Positions 1 to 6,059 of a DNA stretch of 10,354 nt are shown here, piece by piece. Every line of letters starts with the position of its first letter. Positions within the stretch are counted from its first letter, which is position 1. Below the pieces are notes generated by a model. The model was not told where the DNA came from. It saw nothing but the letters and a program-made list of their open reading frames with translations, and searched no databases. Source of the stretch: Spirochaetaceae bacterium (GTDB lineage Bacteria; Spirochaetota; Spirochaetia; DSM-27196; SLST01); NCBI GenBank assembly GCA_007129695.1, contig SKVA01000415.1:1-10354 (forward strand), in the 5' to 3' direction. Made by a program: the position numbers and the translations under genes.

Positions 1-1760
1 AGGCGGTCGCGGTCGCGCCGGAACGCAGCGAGGAAGCGCTCGGGGTCGCCATACTGCAGGCCGATGTCGGCCTCCTGAAGGCCCACCGGCTCGTACTCGA
101 GCTGCGACTCGCGCGTCGTGAAGAACGACCGCGCCGCCTCGTTCCCGGCGTACGAGTGCCACTGCTCCATGCCGCTCTCCCACGCGTCGATGAACCCGGC
201 GCGGCCTATCAGCGTGATCTCGACCAGGACCCAGAGCGAGTCGCCCACCGCGAGGCTCATCTCGCGGTCGGGGTGGATGCGCGCGTAGTCGCGCGGGGAG
301 AGTCCCGTGTCAAAGGCGGAGTAGATGTGGCCGGGTATCGTGACGAAGCCTGAGGCCACACCAACCGACTCGAGCATCGTGTTGTAGAGGACGGTGAGAT
401 CGTCGCAGTCGCCGGTCCCGCGCCGGAGCGTCTCCCGAGGGAGGCTCACGTCGTCTATGACGAAGGCGCTTCCGTGCACCACCGTGAACGGCGAGGTGGG
501 ATCGACCTGGTAGCTGATGTCGATCGCGGCGAGCGCGTGGTAGGCCTGCATCGCGAACTCGAGCTCGCGCGGTAGATGGTCGGTACGCTCGGGCGCGGAG
601 CGATCGCCGACGAAGCTCGCGTAGTTGCGGACCGCGCTGTCGCGCGGCGTGATGAACGCAGCGACCTTCCGGTCGTCGTCCCAGACCATCGCGTTGCGGT
701 CCTGGAGGTTGAAGGTGAGGCTGCGCCGCTGCTCGGTCGCGCGCCCGCGGTAGGAGTAGGACGCGATGATCTCGCCGTTCAGCGGCACCACGTCCACGGT
801 CGTGAAGACCGCGTCGTTGAAGCTCGCGAAGAGCGGGACATCCACCGACTGGCCGGGAGCGAGCGACTCGATCTCCGCGCAGAGCGTCGGCGAGTCCATG
901 TAGGTCGCCTGGTTGAACATGACCTGGAGGTCACGGACCGCCACCGCTTCCGTGTTCGTGATCGTGACGTGCGTGATGGGCCGCCTGACGTAGACCTTCT
1001 GCATGGAGGCGAAGACCGGGGGCACCTCGTCGACAGAGAAGCGCAGCGCCCGCACCTCCGCCTGAGGAGCGTCCGGATCCTGCCCGAAGCGGTAGTGCGC
1101 CGCAAAGCCGATCCCGAAGTAGAGCCCGTCGAAGTCGGGGAGATTGCCGAGGGACCGGTTGTAGCGGAAGGCGGGCGTGACGTCGATGCTGAGGTTGAAC
1201 GTAGGATTGATGGAGATCTTACCGCCGCCCCCGGCGATCAATCCGAGCTCGCCCACCGGGTACCATTCGCCTGCGGACGTGATGACCCGCCGCGGGAAGT
1301 ACGACTGGCTCACGCCCCCGAGAAGGTGCGCGCCCACCTCGAACTCCCTGCTGATCCGGTGCGCGTAGCCGAGCCCGAGCGCCGCGAACCACTGCTGGTG
1401 GTCCCACACCGTCCGTGGGTCGTAGTCCGGACGCGTCGCACCCTCGTCGAGCGTGCCGCCGAGGATCGTCGGGTCGTCGGGCTCGTCACAGGTGAGCGTC
1501 GCGAGCCCGCCCTGGAGGAAGGGCTGCAGCACCGGGAGGAACGGCAGCGGCACGCGTACGTGGAGCGACAGATCGTTCGCCGTCACCGGCCGCTCGGTGC
1601 TCGATACCGGCGAGAGCGGCTGGTACCCGACACCGACCGACGCCGGGTAGGCATAGTACGTGTTGGGTGACTCCTGCGCGATCGTCGGCGCAAGGGCCAG
1701 GAGCGCGCAGATCGCTGCAGCGCCTACCGCGTGATAGCGAACTCGCGAACCAAGGCGCAT
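1..1760 (-). CDS. Secreted beta-barrel-like / transglutaminase-like protein, 3' end outside window
   Basis: The reading frame is open from the ATG at 1760 to the window edge: 586 codons with no stop. The start is set by a GGGAGG site 5 nt upstream. Residues 1-29 are a signal peptide (positive start, hydrophobic core, ending ...PTIAQ). Residues 36-225 are rich in alternating aromatic/Gly beta strands (GVGYQPLS, ALGLGYAHR, GIGFAAHYRFG) and resemble an outer-membrane beta-barrel; this is inference. Residues 235-345 look like beta-sandwich linker. Residues 425-530 are a transglutaminase-like (papain-fold) domain, with GTGDCDDL giving Cys452, PGHIYSAFD giving His478, and an acidic residue in WVLVEITL (Glu514). 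Such domains act as transglutaminases, proteases or peptidases, and the substrate here cannot be read. The protein probably acts in the periplasm or at the outer membrane. It is transcribed divergently from the FecR-like gene. Confidence 0.85.
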   Translation of the reverse strand, partial: MRLGSRVRYHAVGAAAICALLALAPTIAQESPNTYYAYPASVGVGYQPLSPVSSTERPVTANDLSLHVRVPLPFLPVLQPFLQGGLATLTCDEPDDPTILGGTLDEGATRPDYDPRTVWDHQQWFAALGLGYAHRISREFEVGAHLLGGVSQSYFPRRVITSAGEWYPVGELGLIAGGGGKISINPTFNLSIDVTPAFRYNRSLGNLPDFDGLYFGIGFAAHYRFGQDPDAPQAEVRALRFSVDEVPPVFASMQKVYVRRPITHVTITNTEAVAVRDLQVMFNQATYMDSPTLCAEIESLAPGQSVDVPLFASFNDAVFTTVDVVPLNGEIIASYSYRGRATEQRRSLTFNLQDRNAMVWDDDRKVAAFITPRDSAVRNYASFVGDRSAPERTDHLPRELEFAMQAYHALAAIDISYQVDPTSPFTVVHGSAFVIDDVSLPRETLRRGTGDCDDLTVLYNTMLESVGVASGFVTIPGHIYSAFDTGLSPRDYARIHPDREMSLAVGDSLWVLVEITLIGRAGFIDAWESGMEQWHSYAGNEAARSFFTTRESQLEYEPVGLQEADIGLQYGDPERFLAAFRRDRDR

Positions 1761-1765
1761 CGGTT

Positions 1766-1771
1766 CCTCCC
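1766..1771 (-). promoter_or_regulatory. Shine-Dalgarno site of the transglutaminase-like gene
   Basis: GGGAGG lies on the minus strand 5 nt before the ATG at 1760. It fixes the start and shows that this gene uses ordinary SD-led initiation, unlike several neighbours. Confidence 0.75.
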
Positions 1772-1829
1772 TGCCCGACCCGTCGGTCAGGTGAGTAGTC
1801 CCGGCGACGGGCCAGAGTTCGATTATCTC

Positions 1830-1858
1830 ATTGGAACCCCGCACCGCCGCCCCGTCAA
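1830..1858 (-). promoter_or_regulatory. Possible sigma70-type promoter of the transglutaminase-like gene
   Basis: On the minus strand TTGACG (1858-1853) is followed after 17 nt by TCCAAT (1835-1830). Transcription would start near 1823, leaving a leader of about 63 nt that contains the SD site. The -10 is weak, and a better-looking GATAAT at 1827-1822 has no -35 at proper spacing. This is a tentative call. Confidence 0.35.
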
Positions 1859-1874
1859 CCGCAATCCGACCAGC

Positions 1875-1890
1875 CGACTACGAATAGTCG
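1875..1890. repeat. 16-bp inverted repeat in divergent intergenic region
   Basis: CGACTA-CGAA-TAGTCG is a perfect 6-bp inverted repeat with a 4-nt centre. It sits about 78 bp upstream of the FecR-like gene's predicted start and just upstream of the possible -35 of the opposite gene. It could be an operator shared by the two divergent genes. The rest of the 1761-1967 gap shows nothing else beyond the promoter elements listed. Confidence 0.4.
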
Positions 1891-1951
1891 ACCGTGAGGC
1901 CGGAAAAGTGCGCCGAGTGGCCCGTTCAGGCCTCCGGATCCGACACGCGTC

Positions 1952-1960
1952 TGGTACAAT
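1952..1960 (+). promoter_or_regulatory. Extended -10 promoter of FecR-like/cyclase operon
   Basis: TGGTACAAT is an extended -10: a TG dinucleotide one base before TACAAT, which matches 5 of 6 bases of TATAAT. No convincing -35 is visible at 16-18 nt, as is common for extended -10 promoters. The -10 ends 7 nt before the ATG at 1968, so the predicted transcript would begin at or next to the start codon. Confidence 0.55.
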
Positions 1961-1967
1961 TCCAGGT

Positions 1968-2846
1968 ATGAAACCCCTCCGCGTTGTCGTAGTCGCAGTC
2001 GTCGCGCTCACCGTCCACGGCGTCGCGGTGGCGCAACAGCCGGTTGGACGGCTCACCGACATCGTCGGACCCGTCGAGATCGACGCGTTCGGTACGGGTC
2101 GCTTCATCCGCGCGCAGACCAACGACGCGCTCTACCGCGAAAGCGTTGTCCGAACCGGATCGGGAGGTCGCGCGATCGCCCGGATCGGCGACGTCGCGCA
2201 TCCGATCGCCGAGTCGACGACCGTGGCGGTCTCGAGTCTGGTAGCGGCGGAACGCTCGGCCGGGCGCGGGTTCGTCCGGCGGATCGTCGACGGCATCGCG
2301 AACGCGCTCGGGCCGCCGCGTCAGGAAGCGGTAGCCGCCGGAACCGACCGCGCCGATCGCCCCGAGCGTCTGACCGGAAGCGCCGACTTCACCGACGGCG
2401 TTGCGCTCCTTCGCGCCAGGCGCTTTGCAGACGCGATCGGTCGGCTCGACCGCATCGACGTCGATATCTGGCCGTGGATGTACGACTTCTCGGTGGAGGA
2501 TCACTACGCGTACCTGACGGTCGCGCTGATCGGCTCCGGAGATCCCGCCGGCGCGATCGACAACGCGTTCGACTTTCTGATGGCCGCTCCCGCGCCGAGC
2601 CTGGTCGACCGCCTTCCGCCGCGGCTCGTCGTTCTGGTCGGGCTTGCCGCCGACCAGACCGGCGACGAGCGGCTCGCTGCAACCGCCGCGGATCACCGCC
2701 TGGAGCTGGCGACCCCGGAGAGCGTCGCGTTCGTGATCGGCGCGCTCCGCGTGCTCGGCTACACCGACGACGCGGCGGTACTTGAGCGTGAGGCCCGGAC
2801 GCAACGCCCCGGAGTCGACTGGCCGGCACTCCTCGCCGGGTGGTGA
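1968..2846 (+). CDS. Secreted FecR-like domain protein
   Basis: This is a 292-residue protein. The ATG at 1968 is chosen because it opens directly into a signal peptide (MKPLR, then a Val/Ala-rich core, ending near VAVAQ at residue 23); in-frame codons further upstream lie before the promoter. Residues 24-95 resemble a FecR-type beta domain (VGRLTDIVGPVEI, RESVVRTGSGGRAIARIG). In this setting that fold is usually a small extracytoplasmic sensor or ligand module rather than the iron-dicitrate anti-sigma factor. Residues 140-285 are mostly alpha-helical and Ala/Leu/Arg-rich with a TPR-like look (FTDGVALLRARRFADAIGRL). The stop codon is 7 nt before the cyclase start, so the two are probably co-transcribed and translationally coupled. 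FecR-like genes next to CHASE2 cyclases are a known arrangement. The ligand is unknown. Confidence 0.8.
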   Translation: MKPLRVVVVAVVALTVHGVAVAQQPVGRLTDIVGPVEIDAFGTGRFIRAQTNDALYRESVVRTGSGGRAIARIGDVAHPIAESTTVAVSSLVAAERSAGRGFVRRIVDGIANALGPPRQEAVAAGTDRADRPERLTGSADFTDGVALLRARRFADAIGRLDRIDVDIWPWMYDFSVEDHYAYLTVALIGSGDPAGAIDNAFDFLMAAPAPSLVDRLPPRLVVLVGLAADQTGDERLAATAADHRLELATPESVAFVIGALRVLGYTDDAAVLEREARTQRPGVDWPALLAGW

Positions 2847-2848
2847 GG
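2842..2848 (+). promoter_or_regulatory. Shine-Dalgarno site deciding the cyclase start
   Basis: GGTGAGG overlaps the upstream gene's TGA stop and lies 5 nt before the GTG at 2854. It supports that GTG as the true start and suggests translational coupling. Confidence 0.65.
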
Positions 2849-2853
2849 CGCCG

Positions 2854-4653
2854 GTGTCACCGTCCGGCGGGAAGCTCAGCCGCTTGCGCCCGATCACAAC
2901 CGCAGTGCGCCCGATCGCGCTTGCCACGATCGTGGTTGTTGCGCTCGTCGCGACGGCGTACCCCGGCCGCCTTGAGTACCTGCTCCTGGATCTGCGGTTC
3001 TGGGTCACGCGACAGACCGCGATCTCCAGCGACTCCGCCGCCCCGGATACGATCCTCCTCCGGATCACTACGGCCACCGAGGAGGCTATCGGCACGCGGT
3101 TCGGACCGGCGTGGCGCAGCCACTACCCTGCCGCGATCGAGCGGCTCGCGGATGCGGGCGCGCGTGCGGTCGTCTGGGACGCCGCGTTCGTGTCCACCGA
3201 CGACGCCGACGCCGACCTGCGCGCGGCGCTCTCAAAGGCCCGCGCTCTCCCGGTTATCGCGGCCGAGCGAAGCGGCGCCCGAACCGCGGAGACGCTCACC
3301 GACGCGTTCGCGGCGATCGGGTGGATGGAGCTCAGCGCGGTCGACGGAGTGCCGCGGCGCGCGCTGTCGCAACCCGATCGACCATCGCTCGGGGCGGTCG
3401 CCCACGCGGTGGCCGTTGGCCTGCCCGCCGCGACGTCCGAAGAACGGTGGATCGACTATTCGGGCGACCCGCTCGCCGTCCGCTCGTTCGATCTGGCAGC
3501 GCTCCTGGCCGCCGGCGATGAGCGGCTCGCCGACGAAGCGCAGACGCCGCTGTCGGTCTTCACCGGCCGAACGGTGTTCATCGGTGTCGATATGGAAGGG
3601 GTCGATCGCCTGCGGATCCCGGCTGCCGGCACGGAGGCGGTGGCCGGGGTCTACGCGCAGATTGCGTCGTACGCGAGCTACGCGTCGGCGCGACCGATCA
3701 GACCGGTCGGCCGGTGGGGCGACGCGGCGATCGCCGCGATCGGCGGAGCGGCACTGTTCCTGGGAGCGACCGCGCGAACGAGAGCCGTTCGTGGCCTCAC
3801 GCCGGTTGTCGCAGCCGCCCTCACGATCGTCGCGCCGATCGTCGTGTTCGCAGCATGGCGGCTCTGGGTGCCACAGGGCGGGCTCGTGATCGCGACCGCC
3901 GCGTCGTTCGCGCTGGCTGCGACGGTCAGGAGATTCGAGCTCGCGAAGAGCTACCGCGAGAGTCTGGGATTCGACCCCGCGCTGATAGAACGGCGACTCG
4001 GCGACGTGGGTGTCGGCGAAGCCGGCATCGAGCGCGATGCGACCGTGCTCTGCGCCGACGTCCGCGGGTACACGCAACTTGTCAGTGACCACGACTCTGC
4101 GACCGTCTTCACGCTGATGAGCCGCTACATGCGCGAGATGGAGGCGATCATCGAGTACTGCGGCGGCTACATCAACAAGTACATCGGCGATGAGATCGTC
4201 GCGGTGTTCGGCTTCCCGCTCGATGAACGGGACCATGAGAACCGGGCGGTCGCGGCGGCGCACTCGATGCTCGAGAAGCTCGTGGAACTGCGCAGCGAGT
4301 GGAGCGTGACCGACCTGCCGCTCCTCGACGGAGTCGGAATCGGGCTCGACACCGGACCGGTACGATTCGTGCGGGTCGGCGGGCGCAACCGGGTCCAGTT
4401 CGACATCATCGGGAGCGCGATCAACGGCGCAAGCCGGTTCCAGTCGCTGACCAAGGAGCACGGCACGCCGCTCATCGTTTCGGCGGAGGTCGCCGAGCGC
4501 CAGTCGGCGCTCCGTATCGGCGAGCCCCACGGACCAGACAACGCCGACGATGCACCGATGCTTCGCTTCGCCGGTGAAGCCTTGATCCGCGGACAGGGCC
4601 GCCGTCGGCTCTACGACCTCCACGCGCCGGGCATCAGCCTGCGCTACGCATAA
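2854..4653 (+). CDS. CHASE2-domain class III adenylate/guanylate cyclase
   Basis: This is a 599-residue membrane enzyme that makes a cyclic nucleotide (probably cAMP) from the NTP. The GTG start is chosen for its SD site and position 7 nt after the upstream stop. Domain order: a first membrane helix at residues 17-36; an extracytoplasmic CHASE2 sensor at about 42-280 (LLLDLRFW near its start, FIGVD near 242); three membrane helices at about 288-306, 313-336 and 340-357; then a cytoplasmic class III catalytic domain at about 393-590. Visible catalytic residues are Asp402 (ADVRGYT) and Asp446 (KYIGDE) for metal, Lys442 for the base, and Asn524 and Arg528 (INGASR) for the transition state. The usual second base-selecting Asp in IGDxVN is Ser521 here (IIGSAIN), so ATP is likely but not certain. 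It forms an operon with the FecR-like gene, whose exported product may feed the sensor. Confidence 0.92.
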   Translation: MSPSGGKLSRLRPITTAVRPIALATIVVVALVATAYPGRLEYLLLDLRFWVTRQTAISSDSAAPDTILLRITTATEEAIGTRFGPAWRSHYPAAIERLADAGARAVVWDAAFVSTDDADADLRAALSKARALPVIAAERSGARTAETLTDAFAAIGWMELSAVDGVPRRALSQPDRPSLGAVAHAVAVGLPAATSEERWIDYSGDPLAVRSFDLAALLAAGDERLADEAQTPLSVFTGRTVFIGVDMEGVDRLRIPAAGTEAVAGVYAQIASYASYASARPIRPVGRWGDAAIAAIGGAALFLGATARTRAVRGLTPVVAAALTIVAPIVVFAAWRLWVPQGGLVIATAASFALAATVRRFELAKSYRESLGFDPALIERRLGDVGVGEAGIERDATVLCADVRGYTQLVSDHDSATVFTLMSRYMREMEAIIEYCGGYINKYIGDEIVAVFGFPLDERDHENRAVAAAHSMLEKLVELRSEWSVTDLPLLDGVGIGLDTGPVRFVRVGGRNRVQFDIIGSAINGASRFQSLTKEHGTPLIVSAEVAERQSALRIGEPHGPDNADDAPMLRFAGEALIRGQGRRRLYDLHAPGISLRYA

Positions 4654-4689
4654 TGCGTACGCATAGTGCGTACGCATAATGCGTACGCT
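4640..4689. repeat. Tandem 10-bp palindromes at 13-bp spacing
   Basis: The perfect palindrome TGCGTACGCA occurs at 4654-4663 and 4667-4676, and with one end mismatch at 4680-4689. The copies are separated by TAG and TAA. A decayed copy with one extra base (4640-4650) forms the last codons of the cyclase gene. Adjacent copies can pair as a 10-bp stem with a 3-nt loop. The array runs into the -35 of the toxin-antitoxin promoter, so a cluster of operators for the antitoxin or another regulator is the most natural reading. A role in ending cyclase transcription is possible, but there is no adjacent T tract. Confidence 0.75.
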
Positions 4690-4717
4690 TGACACGCCGC
4701 ATTTTGTACTACATAAT
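4689..4717 (+). promoter_or_regulatory. Sigma70-type promoter of the toxin-antitoxin operon
   Basis: A perfect -35 TTGACA (4689-4694), a 17-nt spacer and CATAAT (4712-4717, 5 of 6 bases) make the strongest promoter in the window. Transcription should start at about 4724-4725, on the antitoxin ATG, predicting a leaderless mRNA. Confidence 0.8.
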
Positions 4718-4718
4718 G
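4700..4718. promoter_or_regulatory. Candidate autoregulatory operator over the -10
   Basis: CATTTTGT-ACT-ACATAATG is a 19-bp palindrome centred on 4709; eight of nine flanking pairs match. It covers the -10 and has a TGTAC/TACA core. Phd/YefM antitoxins are known to bind TGTACA-type palindromes in their own promoters, so this is a likely repression site. Confidence 0.6.
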
Positions 4719-4724
4719 TCTAAC

Positions 4725-4970
4725 ATGAAAAGCGTCGATGTTCGGTCGCTGCAGCACAGGCTCGGTAGTTTTCTGGATCAAGTGGAGGCAGGAGAGGAGA
4801 TCGAGGTACGCCGCAGGAAGAAGCCGATCGCGCGGATCATCCCGTACCGGGCAGATCGCCCGGTCGAGCCGTGGCCCGACCTCTACGAGCGGGTATCCGC
4901 GCTCTATCCGGATGGGCCGCTCACCGACGCGGCGAGCGCGACGATTTACGACGATCGCGGTCAGGCATGA
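4725..4970 (+). CDS. Phd/YefM-family antitoxin
   Basis: This is an 81-residue antitoxin. The N-terminal Phd/YefM DNA-binding fold covers residues 1-45 (SVDVRSLQHRLGSFLDQVEAGEEIEVRRRKK, with PIARIIPY closing the domain). The C-terminal part (residues 46-81, with PWPDLYERVSALYP) should fold on and neutralise the toxin. The ATG at 4725 is preferred because the promoter's predicted transcription start coincides with it. The in-frame ATG at 4716 overlaps the -10, and the frame upstream of that runs through the promoter. No SD site is visible. Its TGA overlaps the toxin ATG (ATGA), giving translational coupling. It probably represses its own operon through the palindromes upstream. Confidence 0.88.
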   Translation: MKSVDVRSLQHRLGSFLDQVEAGEEIEVRRRKKPIARIIPYRADRPVEPWPDLYERVSALYPDGPLTDAASATIYDDRGQA

Positions 4971-5404
4971 CCGACTACGTCGACTCGGGGGTCCTGGTCA
5001 AACTCTACGTACGCGAGCCCAACTCGGCGGCAGCGGCCGACACGGTAAGACGGCTCATGTCGGTCGCGCTCACGGCGCTGCACGAGCTCGAGATTCGCAA
5101 CGCATTTCGTGCGCTCGAGGGTCGCGGCATCATCACCGCGACGCAGCGCGCGGCGTCCGAGCACGTGCTCGAGACCGACTTGGCGACCGAACGACTGCGA
5201 CGGATCGGGGTCGACTGGGTCGCGGTATACGCACGGGCAGAACGCCTGTCGCAGGAGTTCACCGCCGCAACGCTCGCCAGATCGCTCGACATACTCCACG
5301 TAGCCGTCGCGCTGACCACCGGATGCACTCGTTTCATCACCGCCGACGCCCGACAGCACCGGCTTGCGCAGAACGCCGGGCTCGAGGCAGAGCTGATCGA
5401 GTGA
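4967..5404 (+). CDS. PIN-domain ribonuclease toxin (VapC-like)
   Basis: This is a 145-residue PIN-domain protein, the usual length for VapC toxins, which are Mg-dependent ribonucleases that cut specific RNAs when the antitoxin is lost. The acidic active-site set is complete: Asp6 (YVDSGVLVKLY), Glu40 (ALHELEIRNA), Asp108 (LDILHVAVA) and Asp127 (FITADARQ). It starts at the ATG overlapping the antitoxin stop and has no strong SD of its own, so its synthesis likely depends on translation of the antitoxin. No frameshift or lost catalytic residue is visible, so the toxin should be functional. The target RNA cannot be predicted. Confidence 0.9.
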   Translation: MTDYVDSGVLVKLYVREPNSAAAADTVRRLMSVALTALHELEIRNAFRALEGRGIITATQRAASEHVLETDLATERLRRIGVDWVAVYARAERLSQEFTAATLARSLDILHVAVALTTGCTRFITADARQHRLAQNAGLEAELIE

Positions 5405-5413
5405 GCAATCCGT

Positions 5414-5439
5414 GGCCCCGGGGCCGACCCGCCGGTCGG
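5414..5439. terminator. GC-rich hairpins between convergent genes
   Basis: GGCCCCGGGGCC (5414-5425) is a perfect 12-bp palindrome. It overlaps a second stem, CCGACC/GGTCGG (5424-5429 with 5434-5439). They lie in the 49-bp gap between the converging toxin and FKBP genes and could slow polymerase from both sides. No T tract follows on either strand, so a classical intrinsic terminator is not shown. Confidence 0.3.
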
Positions 5440-5453
5440 ACTGTCGCCGGCCG

Positions 5454-5987
5454 CTACTGCACCATCCGCAGGAGCTCGACGTAGAAGATCAGGTCGGCGT
5501 TGGCCGGGATCCCCGGTCGCTCGAAGCGGCCGTACGCCAGGCGCGACGGGACGTGCGCGATCAGACGGTCGCCAACGTTCATCTGGAGAAGCACCTCGCT
5601 CCAGCCCTGGATCACCCAACGGCTTCCGATCTCGAACTCCTCGGGCCGGGAAGCACCATCCTGCCGCGTCGACTCGACGAGCGTCCCGTCGGTCAGCCAG
5701 AGGTAGTAATGGACGCGCGCCTTCTGCCCGTGCCACGCGCGCACGCCGTCTCCGGTTGCGAGCTTCACGAAGCGGGCGCCCCCTTCGGTGCGCTCCATAT
5801 CCCAACTCGTGATGTCGGGGAGCTCGCGGCGTTCGATCTGGGCGAGCGCCTGCGCCTTCATCTCGTCGGTGACCTCGACCAGCGGCGCCTGACTGCACGC
5901 GGCAACGGTGACGGCGACAAACGCGACAGCACCCAGTGCCCCGGCGATCCGTGTGCTGCTGCGACTCTTGTTCGGATTCGGTTTCAC
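5454..5987 (-). CDS. FKBP-type peptidyl-prolyl isomerase, lipoprotein
   Basis: This is a 177-residue exported prolyl cis-trans isomerase. Residues 1-30 are a lipoprotein signal (basic start MKPNPNKSR, Ala/Val core) ending in lipobox VAAC with Cys31, so the mature protein should be membrane-anchored. Residues 40-80 are a linker. The FKBP domain fills residues 82-177 with the typical landmarks VHYYLWLTDGTLVEST, VIQGWSEVLLQMNVGD, RLAYG and IPANADLIFYVELL. Its length is that of a single-domain FKBP. It starts with GTG, has no SD, and its promoter predicts a transcript beginning on that GTG. It is transcribed divergently from the small secreted protein at 6060 and probably helps fold envelope proteins. 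Confidence 0.92.
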   Translation of the reverse strand: MKPNPNKSRSSTRIAGALGAVAFVAVTVAACSQAPLVEVTDEMKAQALAQIERRELPDITSWDMERTEGGARFVKLATGDGVRAWHGQKARVHYYLWLTDGTLVESTRQDGASRPEEFEIGSRWVIQGWSEVLLQMNVGDRLIAHVPSRLAYGRFERPGIPANADLIFYVELLRMVQ

Positions 5988-5993
5988 GGGAAT

Positions 5994-6022
5994 ATAGTAG
6001 TGAAGATACGGCGCGATGTCTC
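5994..6022 (-). promoter_or_regulatory. Promoter of the FKBP gene
   Basis: On the minus strand GAGACA (6022-6017), a 17-nt spacer and TACTAT (5999-5994) match the sigma70 consensus at 4 of 6 bases each. The predicted start is 5987, the first base of the GTG codon. Confidence 0.5.
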
Positions 6023-6024
6023 GG

Positions 6025-6053
6025 TTGGGAGTCGATCACGGATGAAGTATCCT
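6025..6053 (+). promoter_or_regulatory. Promoter of the small secreted protein gene
   Basis: TTGGGA (6025-6030), a 17-nt spacer and TATCCT (6048-6053) match at 4 of 6 bases each. The predicted start is 6060, the A of an ATG. This -35 lies 2 bp from the -35 of the opposite FKBP promoter, so the two promoters are back to back. Confidence 0.45.
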
Positions 6054-6059
6054 TACGGT

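Noticed and set aside
576..1670. A 364-residue open frame on the plus strand
   Set aside because: It is antisense to the transglutaminase-like gene, is very Arg/Val/Glu-rich with no recognisable motif, and has no SD or promoter. It is a shadow of GC-rich codon use.
1779..1811. CCCGTCG/CGACGGG stem in the leader of the transglutaminase-like gene as a riboswitch or attenuator
   Set aside because: It is a 7-bp stem with a 19-nt loop and no conserved riboswitch core; expected by chance in DNA this GC-rich.
2782..2853. Earlier TTG start for the cyclase
   Set aside because: It would overlap the FecR-like gene by 65 bases and has no SD site. The GTG at 2854 has GGTGAGG at good spacing.
1926..3095. 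A 389-residue open frame on the minus strand
   Set aside because: It is antisense to the FecR-like gene and the cyclase start, lacks any recognisable domain and has no initiation site.
3232..4695. A 487-residue open frame on the minus strand
   Set aside because: It lies opposite the cyclase, whose catalytic motifs are intact. The composition is Arg/Asp/Glu-rich and no domain is recognisable.
4689..4724. Upstream starts (TTG 4689, ATG 4716) for the antitoxin
   Set aside because: They lie in or on the promoter -35 and -10, upstream of the predicted transcription start.
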